64,000 nt of DNA from Agromyces sp. 3263 (GCF_031456545.1 NZ_JAVDUV010000001.1:2170001-2234000); one strand, 5' to 3'; shown: positions 7,596 through 17,112, counted from the stretch's first letter. The notes: generated by a model not told the origin, from the sequence alone. Translations and numbers: made by a program.

Positions 7596-8540
7596 ATGCC
7601 CCACGCCATCGAATACGACCGTCTGGGCGGGCCCGAGGTGCTCGAATACCGTGAGATCCCGTACGAGCTGCCCGGCCCGGGCGAGGTCCTCGTGGAGGTC
7701 CGCGCCGTCGGCGTGAACCCGATCGACTGGAAGCTGCGTTCCGGCGCTCGGCCGTCGAAGCCCATCACGACTCCCCGGCGGCTCGGCTCGGACGCAGCGG
7801 GGGTCATCGTGGACGTCGGGGAGGGCGTCGACGGCTGGGCCGTCGGCGACGAGGTCATCGTCGCGCGCATCTCGAATGCCTACGCGACCGAGCTGGTCGT
7901 CGACGCATCGAAGCTCACCGCGAAGCCGGCCGAGCTCGGCTGGGAGGCCGCGGCCGCCATCCCCGTGCCCGTGTCGACCGCCTACCAGGTGCTGGCCTCA
8001 CTCGAGGTGGGCGACGGAGACGCACTGCTGCTGCACGGCGGCTCGGGGGCCGTCGGCCAGGCTGCGATCCAGCTCGCCCGGCGACGCGGCGCGACCGTGA
8101 TCGCCACCGCGAGCGAGGCGAACCACGACCGGCTGCGCGAGCTCGGCGCGATCCCCGTCGCGTACGGCCCAGGGCTCGCCGACCGGGTGCGGGCCGCCGC
8201 GCCTGAGGGCGTCGACGTGGCCCTGGACGCCGCCGGCACCGACGAGGCGATCGAGGTGTCGAAGGAACTCGTCGCCGACCACCACCGCATCGGCACGATC
8301 GTGCTGGGCTGGCGTGCGGCAGAGCTCGGCATCCGGGCCTGGTCGGGCGGCAGCCCCGTGCCGCTGACTCCGGAGGAAAGCGCGCTTCGCGCCGAAGCCA
8401 TCCCCCTCGCCGCCCGACTGGCTGCCCGCGGCGAGTTCGAGCTCGAGATCGCGCATCGCTATCCGCTCGCGGAAGCCGCCGAAGCCCATCGGCAGAGCGA
8501 GACCGGGCATGTACGCGGCAAGATCGTGCTGCTCCCGTAG
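7596..8540 (+). CDS. Zinc-independent quinone-oxidoreductase-like MDR protein
   Basis: The ATG at 7596 follows a GAGAGG site at 7585. The 314-residue protein has the GroES-like N-terminal half (GPGEVLVEVRAVGVNPIDWKL) and a Rossmann half with HGGSGAVGQAAIQLA, as in NADPH-dependent quinone oxidoreductases. The Cys/His zinc ligands of alcohol dehydrogenases are absent, which fits the zinc-independent branch. It probably reduces a quinone or enone with NADPH. It faces away from the molybdopterin gene and is convergent with the alpha/beta hydrolase; the substrate is unknown. Confidence 0.8.
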   Translation: MPHAIEYDRLGGPEVLEYREIPYELPGPGEVLVEVRAVGVNPIDWKLRSGARPSKPITTPRRLGSDAAGVIVDVGEGVDGWAVGDEVIVARISNAYATELVVDASKLTAKPAELGWEAAAAIPVPVSTAYQVLASLEVGDGDALLLHGGSGAVGQAAIQLARRRGATVIATASEANHDRLRELGAIPVAYGPGLADRVRAAAPEGVDVALDAAGTDEAIEVSKELVADHHRIGTIVLGWRAAELGIRAWSGGSPVPLTPEESALRAEAIPLAARLAARGEFELEIAHRYPLAEAAEAHRQSETGHVRGKIVLLP

Positions 8541-8551
8541 CGGGCGCGGGC

Positions 8552-9232
8552 TCAGGCGTGCGCGCGCAGGAACGCGGCGACGCGCGGCGCCAGCCCGGCT
8601 GCGACCTCGGCGGCCGGCCGCTTCGCGCCCTTGACCTCGAACGAGTGGTTCGCGTCCTCGATCCACTCGAGCGTCGCCGAGGCGCCGATGCGCGCCACGA
8701 CCTCGTCCAGCTGGGCGTTCGGAATCGCGAACGGGTCGTTGCGGCCCTGCAGGAACAGCATCGGCACGGAGATTCCGGGCAGGTGCTCGTCGCGCGCCTT
8801 CTCGGGGCGCCCGGGCGGATGCAGCGGATAGCCCAGATACACGAGCCCGGCGGCCGGCATCCCGTCGGCGACGGCCATCGACGCCATGCGCCCGCCGAAC
8901 GACTTGCCCGATGCCCAGATGGGCTCATCGGGAGATCCGGCCTCCGCGGCCAGGGCCGACGCCGCATCCAGGACCGCACGCCACGTCGCGATCGCCACCG
9001 GCGGCCGGTCGGGGAACCGGCGATTGGCCTCGCGGTACGGGAAGTTGAAGCGCAGCGTGGCGAAGCCCTCGTCGTGCATCGCCCGAGTGAATCCCGACAT
9101 GAACGGATGCTCCATGCCGGCGCCGGCGCCATGCGCCACGATGATCGTGCCCGCGGCATCCGCCGGGCGCGAGGTCACCGCCGAGATCGGCGTGCCGTCG
9201 ACGTCGATGCTGATCGCCGTCTCGTCGCTCAC
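8552..9232 (-). CDS. Alpha/beta hydrolase, KANL3/Tex30-like
   Basis: The 226-residue protein starts at a GTG that overlaps the upstream stop (GTGA), so it is coupled to the DUF2207-like gene. IIVAHGAGAGMEHPFM is the oxyanion-loop region, WASGKSFGGRMAS holds the nucleophile Ser (GKSFGG elbow), LFLQGRNDPF the acid region, and DANHSF the catalytic His. This pattern matches the small dienelactone-hydrolase-like KANL3/Tex30 family. Substrate is not predictable. Confidence 0.75.
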   Translation of the reverse strand: MSDETAISIDVDGTPISAVTSRPADAAGTIIVAHGAGAGMEHPFMSGFTRAMHDEGFATLRFNFPYREANRRFPDRPPVAIATWRAVLDAASALAAEAGSPDEPIWASGKSFGGRMASMAVADGMPAAGLVYLGYPLHPPGRPEKARDEHLPGISVPMLFLQGRNDPFAIPNAQLDEVVARIGASATLEWIEDANHSFEVKGAKRPAAEVAAGLAPRVAAFLRAHA

Positions 9233-10284
9233 GAGCTGAAGACCTCGAAGATGCCGCCGATGCCGTCGACCACCGCGCCGCCGGAGTCGACCAGATCGCC
9301 GACCGCCGCCGTGAGCTCGAGCACCGAGCCCGCGGCGTCGAGCGCGGTGGCGACCTCGACGGTGATATCGACCGCGTCGGCGAGGGCGTCGAGGTTCGCA
9401 CGATCGAGGGCGGCGTGCTCGAGCTTGAGCTTCGCGATCCACTCGCGTTCGACGCCGAACAGCACGGCATAGGGGAGGAGTCGTTCGTGCAGGTGGAAGC
9501 GGGCGAGGGGCTCGTCGGGCTCCTCGGCCGCGGCATCCGTCGGCCGCAGCTCGGCCCCGCTCGGCGACTGCAGCACCCGGAGACGCTCCGCCTCGGCGAG
9601 CGAGAGGTACCGGCGCAGGCCCTCGAGATGCTCGCGCCTGGACCGAGCCGGAGGCAGGTAGCGCCGCCACGAGGCCGGGGTCACGAGGATCGTCGCGATC
9701 GTGGCCGCGAGCGCCACCACGGTCGCGATGAGGGCGGGCCAGTCCCCGTCGATGAGGGCGAAGACGATGAACAGCGCCTCGACGAGCATGCCGAGGTACG
9801 CGAGGATCCTGAGCGTGGTGCCGGGCCAGGTCATGCGCCGCGGGGCGACGAGCCCATCGCGGGCGAGGGCATGCTCGGTGTGCTGCACGACCGTGCGCAG
9901 CCGCGCCGCGAGGGCGCGTCGGTCGGAGGAGAACCGCCGCACGCGACCGGGCGTGTGCTCGGGGCCGAAGAGCGCCTCGAGCAGCGCGAGCTCGTCGGCC
10001 GTGAGCACCACGTTCGGCGCCATCTCGACGCCGATCGGCTCGCGCTTCGACCCGGCGATGAGCCGCACCTTGCGCTTCACGGCCAAGTCGATCAGGGCCG
10101 CGGATGCCGCCCGGCGGTCGGCGTCGACGAGCAGGGCATCGCGCAGCACGGTCGTGTCGCGTTCGGGTGCGTACTGCACCACGAGCGCCGTCACCCGCTG
10201 CGCAGCGATGGCGCGCGCCACGATCCCCAGCACGAGGATGACGAGCGCTGGCGCGACCGCGAGCAGGATGACGGCAGGAAGCAC
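9229..10284 (-). CDS. DUF2207-like membrane protein, short form
   Basis: The protein (351 residues, GTG start) begins with one membrane segment, then a cytoplasmic winged-helix-like region (TALVVQYAPERDTTVLRDALLV), a helical pair at 165-200, and ends with the RFHLHERLLPYAVLFGVEREW region characteristic of the C-terminal part of DUF2207 proteins. The long extracytoplasmic N-terminal part of full-length DUF2207 proteins is missing. Function of the family is unknown. It is translationally coupled to the downstream hydrolase. Confidence 0.6.
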   Translation of the reverse strand: MLPAVILLAVAPALVILVLGIVARAIAAQRVTALVVQYAPERDTTVLRDALLVDADRRAASAALIDLAVKRKVRLIAGSKREPIGVEMAPNVVLTADELALLEALFGPEHTPGRVRRFSSDRRALAARLRTVVQHTEHALARDGLVAPRRMTWPGTTLRILAYLGMLVEALFIVFALIDGDWPALIATVVALAATIATILVTPASWRRYLPPARSRREHLEGLRRYLSLAEAERLRVLQSPSGAELRPTDAAAEEPDEPLARFHLHERLLPYAVLFGVEREWIAKLKLEHAALDRANLDALADAVDITVEVATALDAAGSVLELTAAVGDLVDSGGAVVDGIGGIFEVFSS

Positions 10285-10293
10285 GCGCCCAGT

Positions 10294-13263
10294 CTAGGGA
10301 TGGGGTCGTGTCCACCCCTCGCGCCCCTCGCGGAGCGCCCGGTCGAGCGTGTCGACGAAGAAGTCGGCCGAGGCGCCGTCGAGGCAGAGCGGCGGCTTCA
10401 CCTTCAGCACGTTCCGGTGGTCGCCGGTCGGCTGCATGACGATGCCGAGCTCGAGCAGCCGGTCGCAGATCGCCGCCGTCTCCTCGGTCGCAGGCTCGAG
10501 GGTGGCGCGGTCCCGCACGAACTCGACCCCCAGGTACAGGCCGAGGCCGTGCACCATGCCGATGAGCGGATGCCGCGTCGAGAGCTCCTCGAGTCGCCCC
10601 TTCAGGTGCGCGCCGACCGCCGCGGCGTTCTCCTGCAGTCCCTCGTCGCGGAAGGCGTCGAGCACCGCAATGCCGGCCGCGCTCGACGCCGGGCTGCCCC
10701 CGGTCGAGGAGAAGAACGGGCCCTGCGACCCGAACCGCGCGGCGATCTCGCGGGTCGTGACGACCGCGCCGAGCGGGTACCCGTTGCCCGCCGCCTTCGC
10801 GACCGCCACGACGTCGGGCACGACGCCCTGCTGCTCGAAGCCCCAGAACCAACGGCCGAGGCGGCCGTATCCGGCCTGCACCTCGTCGGCCACGGCGAGG
10901 CCGCCGACCTCGCGCACGGCCGCGTAGACCTCGGTGAGGTAGCCGTCGGGCAGCGGGATGCCGCCGGCGTTGCCGAAGAACGTCTCGGCCACGAACGCGG
11001 CGGGCGGACGGCCCGATGCGGCGAGCCGGCGGATCACGGCGGCGGCCTCGGGCGCGTAGCGCGCAGCATCCGCCCCCCGATGCGCACCGCGGAACGGGTT
11101 GGGCGCCTCGACGACGTGCACCCAGTCGGGCCGGCTCGCGAGGGCGCCGGGGTTGTCGGCGATCGAGGTCGACACGGCATCGGAGGCGTACGTCCAGCCG
11201 TGGTAGGCCTCGAGGACCGACACGACGTCGCGCCGGCCCGTCGCGGCGAGCGCGATGCGCAGGGCGAGGTCGACCGCCTCCGAGCCCGAGTTCACGAGGA
11301 ACACGGTGTCGAGCGGGTCGGGCAGCATCTCGGCGAGCCGCTCGGAGAACTCGACGACCGCGCCGTAGTTGAAGCGCGAGTTGGTGTTGAGGGTGCGCAG
11401 CTGTCGCGCCACAGTCGCGGCGAACTTCGGGTGCCCGTGGCCGAGGGGTGTCACGTTGTTGACCATGTCGAGGTACACGCGTCCGTCGGTGCCGAGGAGG
11501 TGCTCGCGCCAGCCGCGCTCGATGCGCGGCGGGGCGTCGTAGTAGTGCTCCTGCACCTCGGCGAAGGCGCGGTCGCGACGGGTGATGAGCACGGTCGCGT
11601 CGGCCGAGGGACCGAGGGCCACGGATGCCGCGGGCTGCCCCGCGCGGAGTCCGAGCAGCGGGGCGGGGTCGAGGGTCAGCGCGAGCCATCCCGGCGCGTA
11701 CTCGGGACGAACGAGGTGCGGCACGGGCGGCGCGCCGTCGCGCTCGACGCGAAAACGGATGCGCGTGCGGGCCGGTGCCGTGCCGTCGAGGACGCCCTCT
11801 GCGACGAGGCGTGCGCCGCCGACCGAGGGCTCGTCGCCGAGCGCCTGCGGCTCGCCGAACCACACGTCGATCCCGGTCGGGATCGTCGCCGACGAGACGG
11901 CCGAATGGATGCGGCTCCCGGTCAGTCGCGCGATTCCACGCTCGAGCCAGGCGGCGGAGGCCCCCGCGTCGAGCGCCGCGAGCGCGATCCGATCCTCGAG
12001 GCCGGGGTCGAGCCATGCGCCGGCGTCGACGTCGTCGGACTCGATGGAGACGTCGAGGCGCACCGCCGTCGCCGCGTCGACCCCGGGGAGCGGCCGGAGC
12101 GGCGACGTCGCAGCCATCAGGTCGCTCGCCGCGTCGCTCGCCGCCGAGGGCGAGACGCCGATCGCCGCCGCGATCACGCCCGTCATCACCTCGATCGGCA
12201 CCGAGGTCGCCTGCTCGAAGATCTGCCACTCGCGGTCGATGCCCTCTGCGGCATACGCGTTGTCGCCCCCGTCGAGCTGCACCTGGTGCTCGCCGCTGAC
12301 CACGAGCACGGCGCCGCGCAGCACGACGAGCGGCCAGATCGCCGCGACCTCGGCGGCCGACATCGGGCGCAGCGCGTGGAAGGCCGTGATCGCCGGGAGC
12401 ACCGAGACCGGCTCCGCGCCCGCGTGGTGCAGCACCGACGAGACGGTGATCGCCAGCTCCGCCACGGCCCAGGTGCGCGTGACGTCGCCGAAGTCGATGA
12501 GCCCGTCGGGGATCCGCATGCCGCGCTCCGAGGTGCAGACCACGTTGTCGTCGGTGAGGTCGAGATGCACGGCCTGGCGCGGCAGGTCGGATGCGACGGC
12601 GGCGAGGTGCGCCCAGGCCGCCGCCGCGGCATCCGTCACCCGCTGACGTTTCGCGGGGTCGGGGTGATGCCGGGCGAGGAGTCCGACGACCTCGGGCGCG
12701 AACCGGGGGTCCCACTGCAGCACGCGGTCGACGCCGGGGTGGTCGAAGTCGGCGAGGGCGAGGCTCGTCTCGGCGGCGAGCCGTCCGAGTCGCGCCACCA
12801 CCGTGGGGGAGAGGTACGAGCCGCCCGTGAGGGTGCCGCCGGGGAGGTACGCGATGAGGCGGATGCCGAGCGGGCCCTCGCTCGTGTCAGCGAGGATCGA
12901 GCGCGGCGCACCCGTGGCATCCGTCGTCGTCGTGGCGATGCGCAGGTGCGGGGCGGCCGACGCGATGCGCTCGGCGGCGAGCTCCTGGGCGGCGAGCTCC
13001 ACGGCGGTGAAGGCGGGGTTCGTGATCTTCACGACGCCGATGGGCGCCGCGCCGCCGGTGCCGGCGTCGACCTCGGCGGGCTGCGCGCGGGCGAGGAAGT
13101 TCTGGTCCTGCTGGCTGCCGAGGGGAGTGAGCTCGACGTCGAGGTCCCACGCCGCGCGCACGATCTCGACCACCTCGTCCGACGGCAGCTGCGGCGCGGG
13201 CAGCTCGCCGGCGTTGAAGAAGTCGAATCCGCGTGCTGCGACGCCCTCGCCCGGCTGCGACAT
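10294..13263 (-). CDS. APH-type phosphotransferase fused to class III aminotransferase
   Basis: A 989-residue fusion with an ATG preceded by GAGGGG. Residues about 20-330 are an aminoglycoside-phosphotransferase/choline-kinase-like domain (AVHLDLTDDNVVC catalytic loop and GLIDFGDVTRTW metal-binding loop). Residues about 380-560 form a beta-rich middle region. Residues about 570-989 are a PLP-dependent class III aminotransferase with AYHGWTY, ADEVQAGYGRLG and Lys823 in AVAKAAGNGYPLGA as the Schiff-base residue. This order is found in AGXT2L1/ethanolamine-phosphate or hydroxylysine-type phospholyase fusions: the kinase would phosphorylate an amino alcohol and the PLP domain would transaminate it or eliminate phosphate. 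Actual substrate is unknown. Confidence 0.85.
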   Translation of the reverse strand: MSQPGEGVAARGFDFFNAGELPAPQLPSDEVVEIVRAAWDLDVELTPLGSQQDQNFLARAQPAEVDAGTGGAAPIGVVKITNPAFTAVELAAQELAAERIASAAPHLRIATTTTDATGAPRSILADTSEGPLGIRLIAYLPGGTLTGGSYLSPTVVARLGRLAAETSLALADFDHPGVDRVLQWDPRFAPEVVGLLARHHPDPAKRQRVTDAAAAAWAHLAAVASDLPRQAVHLDLTDDNVVCTSERGMRIPDGLIDFGDVTRTWAVAELAITVSSVLHHAGAEPVSVLPAITAFHALRPMSAAEVAAIWPLVVLRGAVLVVSGEHQVQLDGGDNAYAAEGIDREWQIFEQATSVPIEVMTGVIAAAIGVSPSAASDAASDLMAATSPLRPLPGVDAATAVRLDVSIESDDVDAGAWLDPGLEDRIALAALDAGASAAWLERGIARLTGSRIHSAVSSATIPTGIDVWFGEPQALGDEPSVGGARLVAEGVLDGTAPARTRIRFRVERDGAPPVPHLVRPEYAPGWLALTLDPAPLLGLRAGQPAASVALGPSADATVLITRRDRAFAEVQEHYYDAPPRIERGWREHLLGTDGRVYLDMVNNVTPLGHGHPKFAATVARQLRTLNTNSRFNYGAVVEFSERLAEMLPDPLDTVFLVNSGSEAVDLALRIALAATGRRDVVSVLEAYHGWTYASDAVSTSIADNPGALASRPDWVHVVEAPNPFRGAHRGADAARYAPEAAAVIRRLAASGRPPAAFVAETFFGNAGGIPLPDGYLTEVYAAVREVGGLAVADEVQAGYGRLGRWFWGFEQQGVVPDVVAVAKAAGNGYPLGAVVTTREIAARFGSQGPFFSSTGGSPASSAAGIAVLDAFRDEGLQENAAAVGAHLKGRLEELSTRHPLIGMVHGLGLYLGVEFVRDRATLEPATEETAAICDRLLELGIVMQPTGDHRNVLKVKPPLCLDGASADFFVDTLDRALREGREGWTRPHP

Positions 13264-13360
13264 GGTGCCCCTCTCCGCTTCGACGATAGCGATTCGCGTC
13301 GCCGCTCCGGCATGGCCGCCGTGGCGAAGTCGTCGGCGCCGCCTCGCCGCCGGCGCGGGG

Positions 13361-14203
13361 CTACGAGCGCGCGGCCGTGGCGCGGCGGCGGCGCAGCTCG
13401 ACCGCCACGCGCACGGCGACCGTGACGAGCACGACGGCCGCCGTGGCGATGATCGCGGTCACGCCGACGACGGTCGACGCGGGCGCGTCGGTGAGGCGGG
13501 CGACGGCGATCCACGCGAGTCCCCAGCCCAGCGAGAGCGTGGGGGCGACGCGCCCGCGGTCCCAGACGGCGAGGGCGATGCCGATGAGCCCCGCGACGGC
13601 GACCACGACCACGGCCCACGTCTCGGGCGGGATGCCCCAGCCGTCCCAGCCGGTGGCGGTGAGGGCCGCCGTGATGTTCGCCGCGGTCGCCACGATCACC
13701 CAGCCGAGGTAGAGACCGATGGTGCCGTCGGTCACGAGCGCGTCGAGGGCGTTCCTCGGCGGCATCGCGAGGCAGATACGGAACGCGACGACGAGCACGA
13801 TGAGCAGCGCCACGATCACGGGCACGCTGAGCCAGAGCAGGTCGAACTGGATGCTCAGGATCCACGCGGCGTTCAGCAGGAGCGACGCGGCCACCGGGTA
13901 GCCGAGCCGGCGGTGCCGGGCGTCGGTGCGCTGGCCGGGCAGGAACTGCCACACCGCGTAGGCGAGCAGGCCGAAGTAGATGACCGACCAGATGCTGAAC
14001 GCGCCGGTGCCCGGGGCGATCAGGGTGGCGTCCGCCGCGAGCGCGCCGCCCGCGGCATCCTGAATCGGCTGCCCGCCCGCCGCGCCCGAGCCGATGAACG
14101 AGCCGATCACCGCCAGCACCGCGCTCACCGCCACCGTGAGCTGCCTCGCGAGGCCGCTGCGGGTGGTGCCGGTCGTCGTCGTGGTCGAGGACGTCGTGGT
14201 CAT
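13361..14203 (-). CDS. TspO/MBR-related integral membrane protein
   Basis: The 280-residue protein starts at an ATG with AGGAG seven bases upstream. A Ser/Thr-rich tip (residues 2-14) precedes eight or so hydrophobic segments. The segment FSIWSVIYFGLLAYAVWQF resembles the first part of the TspO/MBR (tryptophan-rich sensory protein) fold, and the chain is longer than canonical TspO (~160 residues), as in many actinobacterial relatives. Ligand and role are unknown. It follows the FUSC gene on the same strand, 131 bases downstream. Confidence 0.6.
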   Translation of the reverse strand: MTTTSSTTTTTGTTRSGLARQLTVAVSAVLAVIGSFIGSGAAGGQPIQDAAGGALAADATLIAPGTGAFSIWSVIYFGLLAYAVWQFLPGQRTDARHRRLGYPVAASLLLNAAWILSIQFDLLWLSVPVIVALLIVLVVAFRICLAMPPRNALDALVTDGTIGLYLGWVIVATAANITAALTATGWDGWGIPPETWAVVVVAVAGLIGIALAVWDRGRVAPTLSLGWGLAWIAVARLTDAPASTVVGVTAIIATAAVVLVTVAVRVAVELRRRRATAARS

Positions 14204-14334
14204 GGTCGCTCCTGCCGTCGTCTGGTGGATCCCGGTCGGGTTGCGTCGCCAGCCTAGGCAGGGGGGCGCCGCGCGCGCGTCGAACCTTCGGTTGATGCCC
14301 CCGCCGGCTGTCACGGCCGCGCGCACCCTCGCGG

Positions 14335-15369
14335 CTACGCCGACCCGGCGCCGAGCTCCTCGCGGATGCGCCGCAGGTCCTCCATGAGGGAGCCGACGAG
14401 GATCCAGTGCCCCGACGTCGGCGGCGCGATGACGAGCGCCGACGTGAGCGCCGGCGTCTCGGACGTGACCGGCCCGGGCTCGGGCTCGGCGACGCGCACG
14501 GCGAGCCGCACGTCGTGCGCGACCCGGCGCAGCTGCTCGGCGATGGCACGCACGGTCGGTTCCCGGCGCAGCGCGTCGTCGTAGTGGTCGGCGAAGGCCC
14601 GTGTCATGCCGATCAGCTGCGTGACGATCGGGCTCAGCAGGTCGAGCAGGTCGCGCAGCGCCGCGAGCTCCTCGCGGTGCGCCGACCGGCGCGGGTTCAG
14701 GGTGAGCGACTCCTCGCCGGCGTCGATCGCGGCCTCCGCGGCATCCCGCATCGGACGCAGCAGCCGCGCCTCGATCATCAGCGCCTCGACGTCGGCGGGC
14801 GCCTGCGAGGACTCGAGCGCGGTCGCGAGCCGGTCGACGGATGCCGCGAGCTCGGCGCCGAGCCGGACGACGTGCTCGCGCGCGGGTGCCACCGCCACGG
14901 GCGGCACGATCGCCACGTTGACGACGATGCCGATGGCCGCGCCGATGAGCGTCTCGAGCACGCGGTCGAGAGCGTACTCGGGCGATGACGCGCCGAGCGC
15001 GAGCACGAGCATCGCGCTGATCGCGACCTGGTTCGACGTGCCCGGCGTCATCTTCAGCGTCCAGGCGACGAGCATCGCGACGACGATGGCCAGCAGGATG
15101 ATCCAGGTGCTCTGCCCGAACACGAGCGAGATGCCCGTGGCGATCACGACGCCGAGGATCACCCCGATCGAGCGCTCGACCGCCTTGCCGAGCGACTGGT
15201 TGACGCTCGGCTGCACCACGAGCAGGGCGGCGATCGCGGCGAACACGGGCAGCGGCCCGGGGATCAGCCATCCCGCGATGAGCCAGGCGGCGATCGTCGC
15301 GACGGCCGACTTCGCCACCTGCAGCAGGGGTACCCGCTTCGTGGCCCGCAGCGTGGCCGAGATGCCCAT
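14335..15369 (-). CDS. FUSC-family (aromatic acid exporter-like) membrane protein
   Basis: The 344-residue protein starts MGISATLRATKRVP and has about six membrane segments in residues 20-170, including VQPSVNQSLGKAVERSIGVILG, a typical FUSC/ArAE half-module, then a helical cytoplasmic half. This family contains exporters of aromatic acids and fusaric acid. ATG 15369 was preferred to an upstream in-frame start because a TAGCCT box lies seven bases before it with no ribosome site, the pattern of a leaderless transcript. Confidence 0.75.
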   Translation of the reverse strand: MGISATLRATKRVPLLQVAKSAVATIAAWLIAGWLIPGPLPVFAAIAALLVVQPSVNQSLGKAVERSIGVILGVVIATGISLVFGQSTWIILLAIVVAMLVAWTLKMTPGTSNQVAISAMLVLALGASSPEYALDRVLETLIGAAIGIVVNVAIVPPVAVAPAREHVVRLGAELAASVDRLATALESSQAPADVEALMIEARLLRPMRDAAEAAIDAGEESLTLNPRRSAHREELAALRDLLDLLSPIVTQLIGMTRAFADHYDDALRREPTVRAIAEQLRRVAHDVRLAVRVAEPEPGPVTSETPALTSALVIAPPTSGHWILVGSLMEDLRRIREELGAGSA

Positions 15370-15376
15370 GCCCCTC

Positions 15377-15382
15377 AGGCTA
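15377..15382 (-). promoter_or_regulatory. Candidate leaderless -10 box of the FUSC gene
   Basis: On the minus strand TAGCCT ends seven bases before the ATG at 15369, without a Shine-Dalgarno sequence between them. Confidence 0.4.
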
Positions 15383-15477
15383 GCCGCGCGAGGGAGGGCT
15401 GGGCAGATGGGTCGCCGCGGGTGAGAATGGGACGGTGCCACCCGGCACGCCCTTCGAGGACGAACGAGGTGTCACGC

Positions 15478-16266
15478 ATGCAGCGATCCGTCTCCGCCCA
15501 GCTCACCCTGCAGGTCGCCGCTCCGGCGCGGCTCGCCTTCATCGTCGCCGTGGCGTCGCGCCCGCCTGCCGAGCGGCTCCACCTCCGCCACGACGGCGAG
15601 GCGATCGAGCCCCGCGAGGTGACGGATGCCGCGGGCACGCGCATCCACGTCGTCGACGTCGCGCCCGGCACGGTCACGCTCGACTACGGCGCCACCGTCG
15701 ACGGGCGTGCCGACGAGGCATCCGGAACCGAGCTGGAACTGCTGGAGTACCTCCGGCCCAGCCGCTACGGCGAGGCCGACCGGCTCGCGCCGACCGCGCA
15801 CGCGGAGTTCGCGGGGCTCGCCGGCGCCGACCTGCTCGCCGCCGTGAGCTCGTGGGTGGGCACCCGCCTGAGCTACGTGCCCGGTTCGAGCCAGCCGACC
15901 GACGGCGCGGTGCAGACGCTGCTCGCCGGCCAGGGCGTGTGCCGCGACTACGCCCACCTCGTGATCGGGCTGCTGCGCGCCCTCGACGTGCCGGCTCGCC
16001 TCGCCGCCGTCTACGCGCCGGGCCTCGACCCGATGGACTTCCACGCGGTCGCCGAGGCGCATGTCGACGGCGCATGGCATGTCGTCGACGCCACCACGCT
16101 CGCGCCGCGGTCGACGCTCGTGCGCATCGCGACCGGGCGCGACGCCGCCGACACGGCGTTCCTCAGTTCGTACGGCGGCAACGTGACGCTCGAGTCGATG
16201 CTGGTCACGGCGATCGCCGACGAGCTGCCCGACGACGACGTGACGCGCCTCGTGCGGCTCGGCTGA
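15478..16266 (+). CDS. Transglutaminase-like protein
   Basis: The 262-residue protein starts MQRSVSAQLTL, with GAGG upstream of the ATG. It contains a transglutaminase-like core with Cys in GQGVCRDYAHL, His in MDFHAVAEA and Asp in HVVDATT, the canonical Cys-His-Asp triad. The N-terminal ~90 residues form the beta-rich domain common to bacterial transglutaminase-like proteins. No signal peptide is evident, so it is probably cytoplasmic and may act as a protease or amide-exchange enzyme. Its partner is unknown. Confidence 0.8.
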   Translation: MQRSVSAQLTLQVAAPARLAFIVAVASRPPAERLHLRHDGEAIEPREVTDAAGTRIHVVDVAPGTVTLDYGATVDGRADEASGTELELLEYLRPSRYGEADRLAPTAHAEFAGLAGADLLAAVSSWVGTRLSYVPGSSQPTDGAVQTLLAGQGVCRDYAHLVIGLLRALDVPARLAAVYAPGLDPMDFHAVAEAHVDGAWHVVDATTLAPRSTLVRIATGRDAADTAFLSSYGGNVTLESMLVTAIADELPDDDVTRLVRLG

Positions 16267-16302
16267 ACGGCAGGCGCCGACCGGCCGGCGACCAGCCGCG
16301 CG

Positions 16303-16971
16303 TCAGTCGCCCGCGTCGGGCCCGCCGAGCGACGCCAGCGCCTGGTCGATCGGGTCGTCACCCGACACGAGCTCGAACTGGGTGCGGGATGCCGCGCCGG
16401 ATGCGAGCAGGGCGGCGATCGTCGCCGCGACATCCGCACGGGGAATGGATGCCCGGGGCACCGCGGTGGCGGCGCGCACGCGCCCGGTGCCGGGCTCGTT
16501 CGTGAGCCCGCCGGGTCGCACGATGGTCCAGTCGAGGTCGCGCTCGCGCACCGAGGCATCCGCTTCGCTCTTGGCACGCAGGTAGAGCTGGAAGACGTCG
16601 TCGGAGTCGGCGTCGAACTCGTCGGTCGCGATCGCCGAGACGACGACGAGGCGGGAAACACCGGCGGCCTCGGCGGCGTCGGCGAGCAGGATCGCGGCGT
16701 CACGGTCGACGGTGAACTTGCGCTCGGCCGAGCTGCCCGGGCCGGCGCCTGCGGCGAACACCGCGGCATCCGCGTTCTTCAGCACCTGGCCGACCTCGTC
16801 GACCGACGCGTGCTCGAGGTCGAGCACCACGGCGACCGCACCGGTGGCGTCGACGTCGGCGCGCTGGTCGGGATTGCGGATGATCGCGACAGGCTCGTGA
16901 CCGGCCTCCGCGAGCAGGCGTTCGAGGATGAGGGCGATCTTGCCGTGACCTCCGGCGATGACGACGCGCAT
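16303..16971 (-). CDS. NAD(P)-binding atypical SDR (YwnB/SDR_a5-like)
   Basis: The 222-residue protein begins MRVVIAGGHGKIALILERLL, a GGxGxI nucleotide-binding motif, and contains LVVVSAIAT and DWTIVRPGGLTNEPGTG, both typical of the atypical SDR family of NAD(P)H-binding proteins. ATG 16971 was chosen because homology begins there; an extension to 17082 would run through the heat-shock promoter region. The Tyr-Lys pair is replaced by YLRAKSEAD. The family contains reductases and redox sensors. The reaction is unknown. Confidence 0.75.
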   Translation of the reverse strand: MRVVIAGGHGKIALILERLLAEAGHEPVAIIRNPDQRADVDATGAVAVVLDLEHASVDEVGQVLKNADAAVFAAGAGPGSSAERKFTVDRDAAILLADAAEAAGVSRLVVVSAIATDEFDADSDDVFQLYLRAKSEADASVRERDLDWTIVRPGGLTNEPGTGRVRAATAVPRASIPRADVAATIAALLASGAASRTQFELVSGDDPIDQALASLGGPDAGD

Positions 16972-17075
16972 CGCCCCAGTCAACGCGGTGAGCGTCGCTG
17001 CCGCAAGCGCTCCGGGCGGCGACACAGTGACGATCGGTCGCCCCGAATTCCGGACGGATGTCACCCCCTGCACCC

Positions 17076-17102
17076 TTGGCACTCTCGCGGTGCGAGTGCT
17101 AA
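17076..17102. promoter_or_regulatory. CIRCE operator (HrcA-type)
   Basis: TTGGCACTC, a 9-base spacer and GAGTGCTAA match the CIRCE consensus TTAGCACTC-N9-GAGTGCTAA with one mismatch. HrcA represses heat-shock genes at this element. It lies 82 bases upstream of the Hsp20 start. Confidence 0.92.
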
Positions 17103-17105
17103 TCT
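17076..17105 (+). promoter_or_regulatory. Heat-shock gene promoter overlapping CIRCE
   Basis: A -35-like TTGGCA (17076-17081) and a -10-like TAATCT (17100-17105) are separated by 18 bases. They coincide with the CIRCE element, so repressor binding would block RNA polymerase directly. Confidence 0.55.
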
Positions 17106-17112
17106 GAAGCTA

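Noticed and set aside
9415..13425. A 1336-residue plus-strand frame opposite the phosphotransferase-aminotransferase fusion
   Set aside because: Arg/Glu/Val-rich shadow of two well-supported minus-strand genes, with no start signal.
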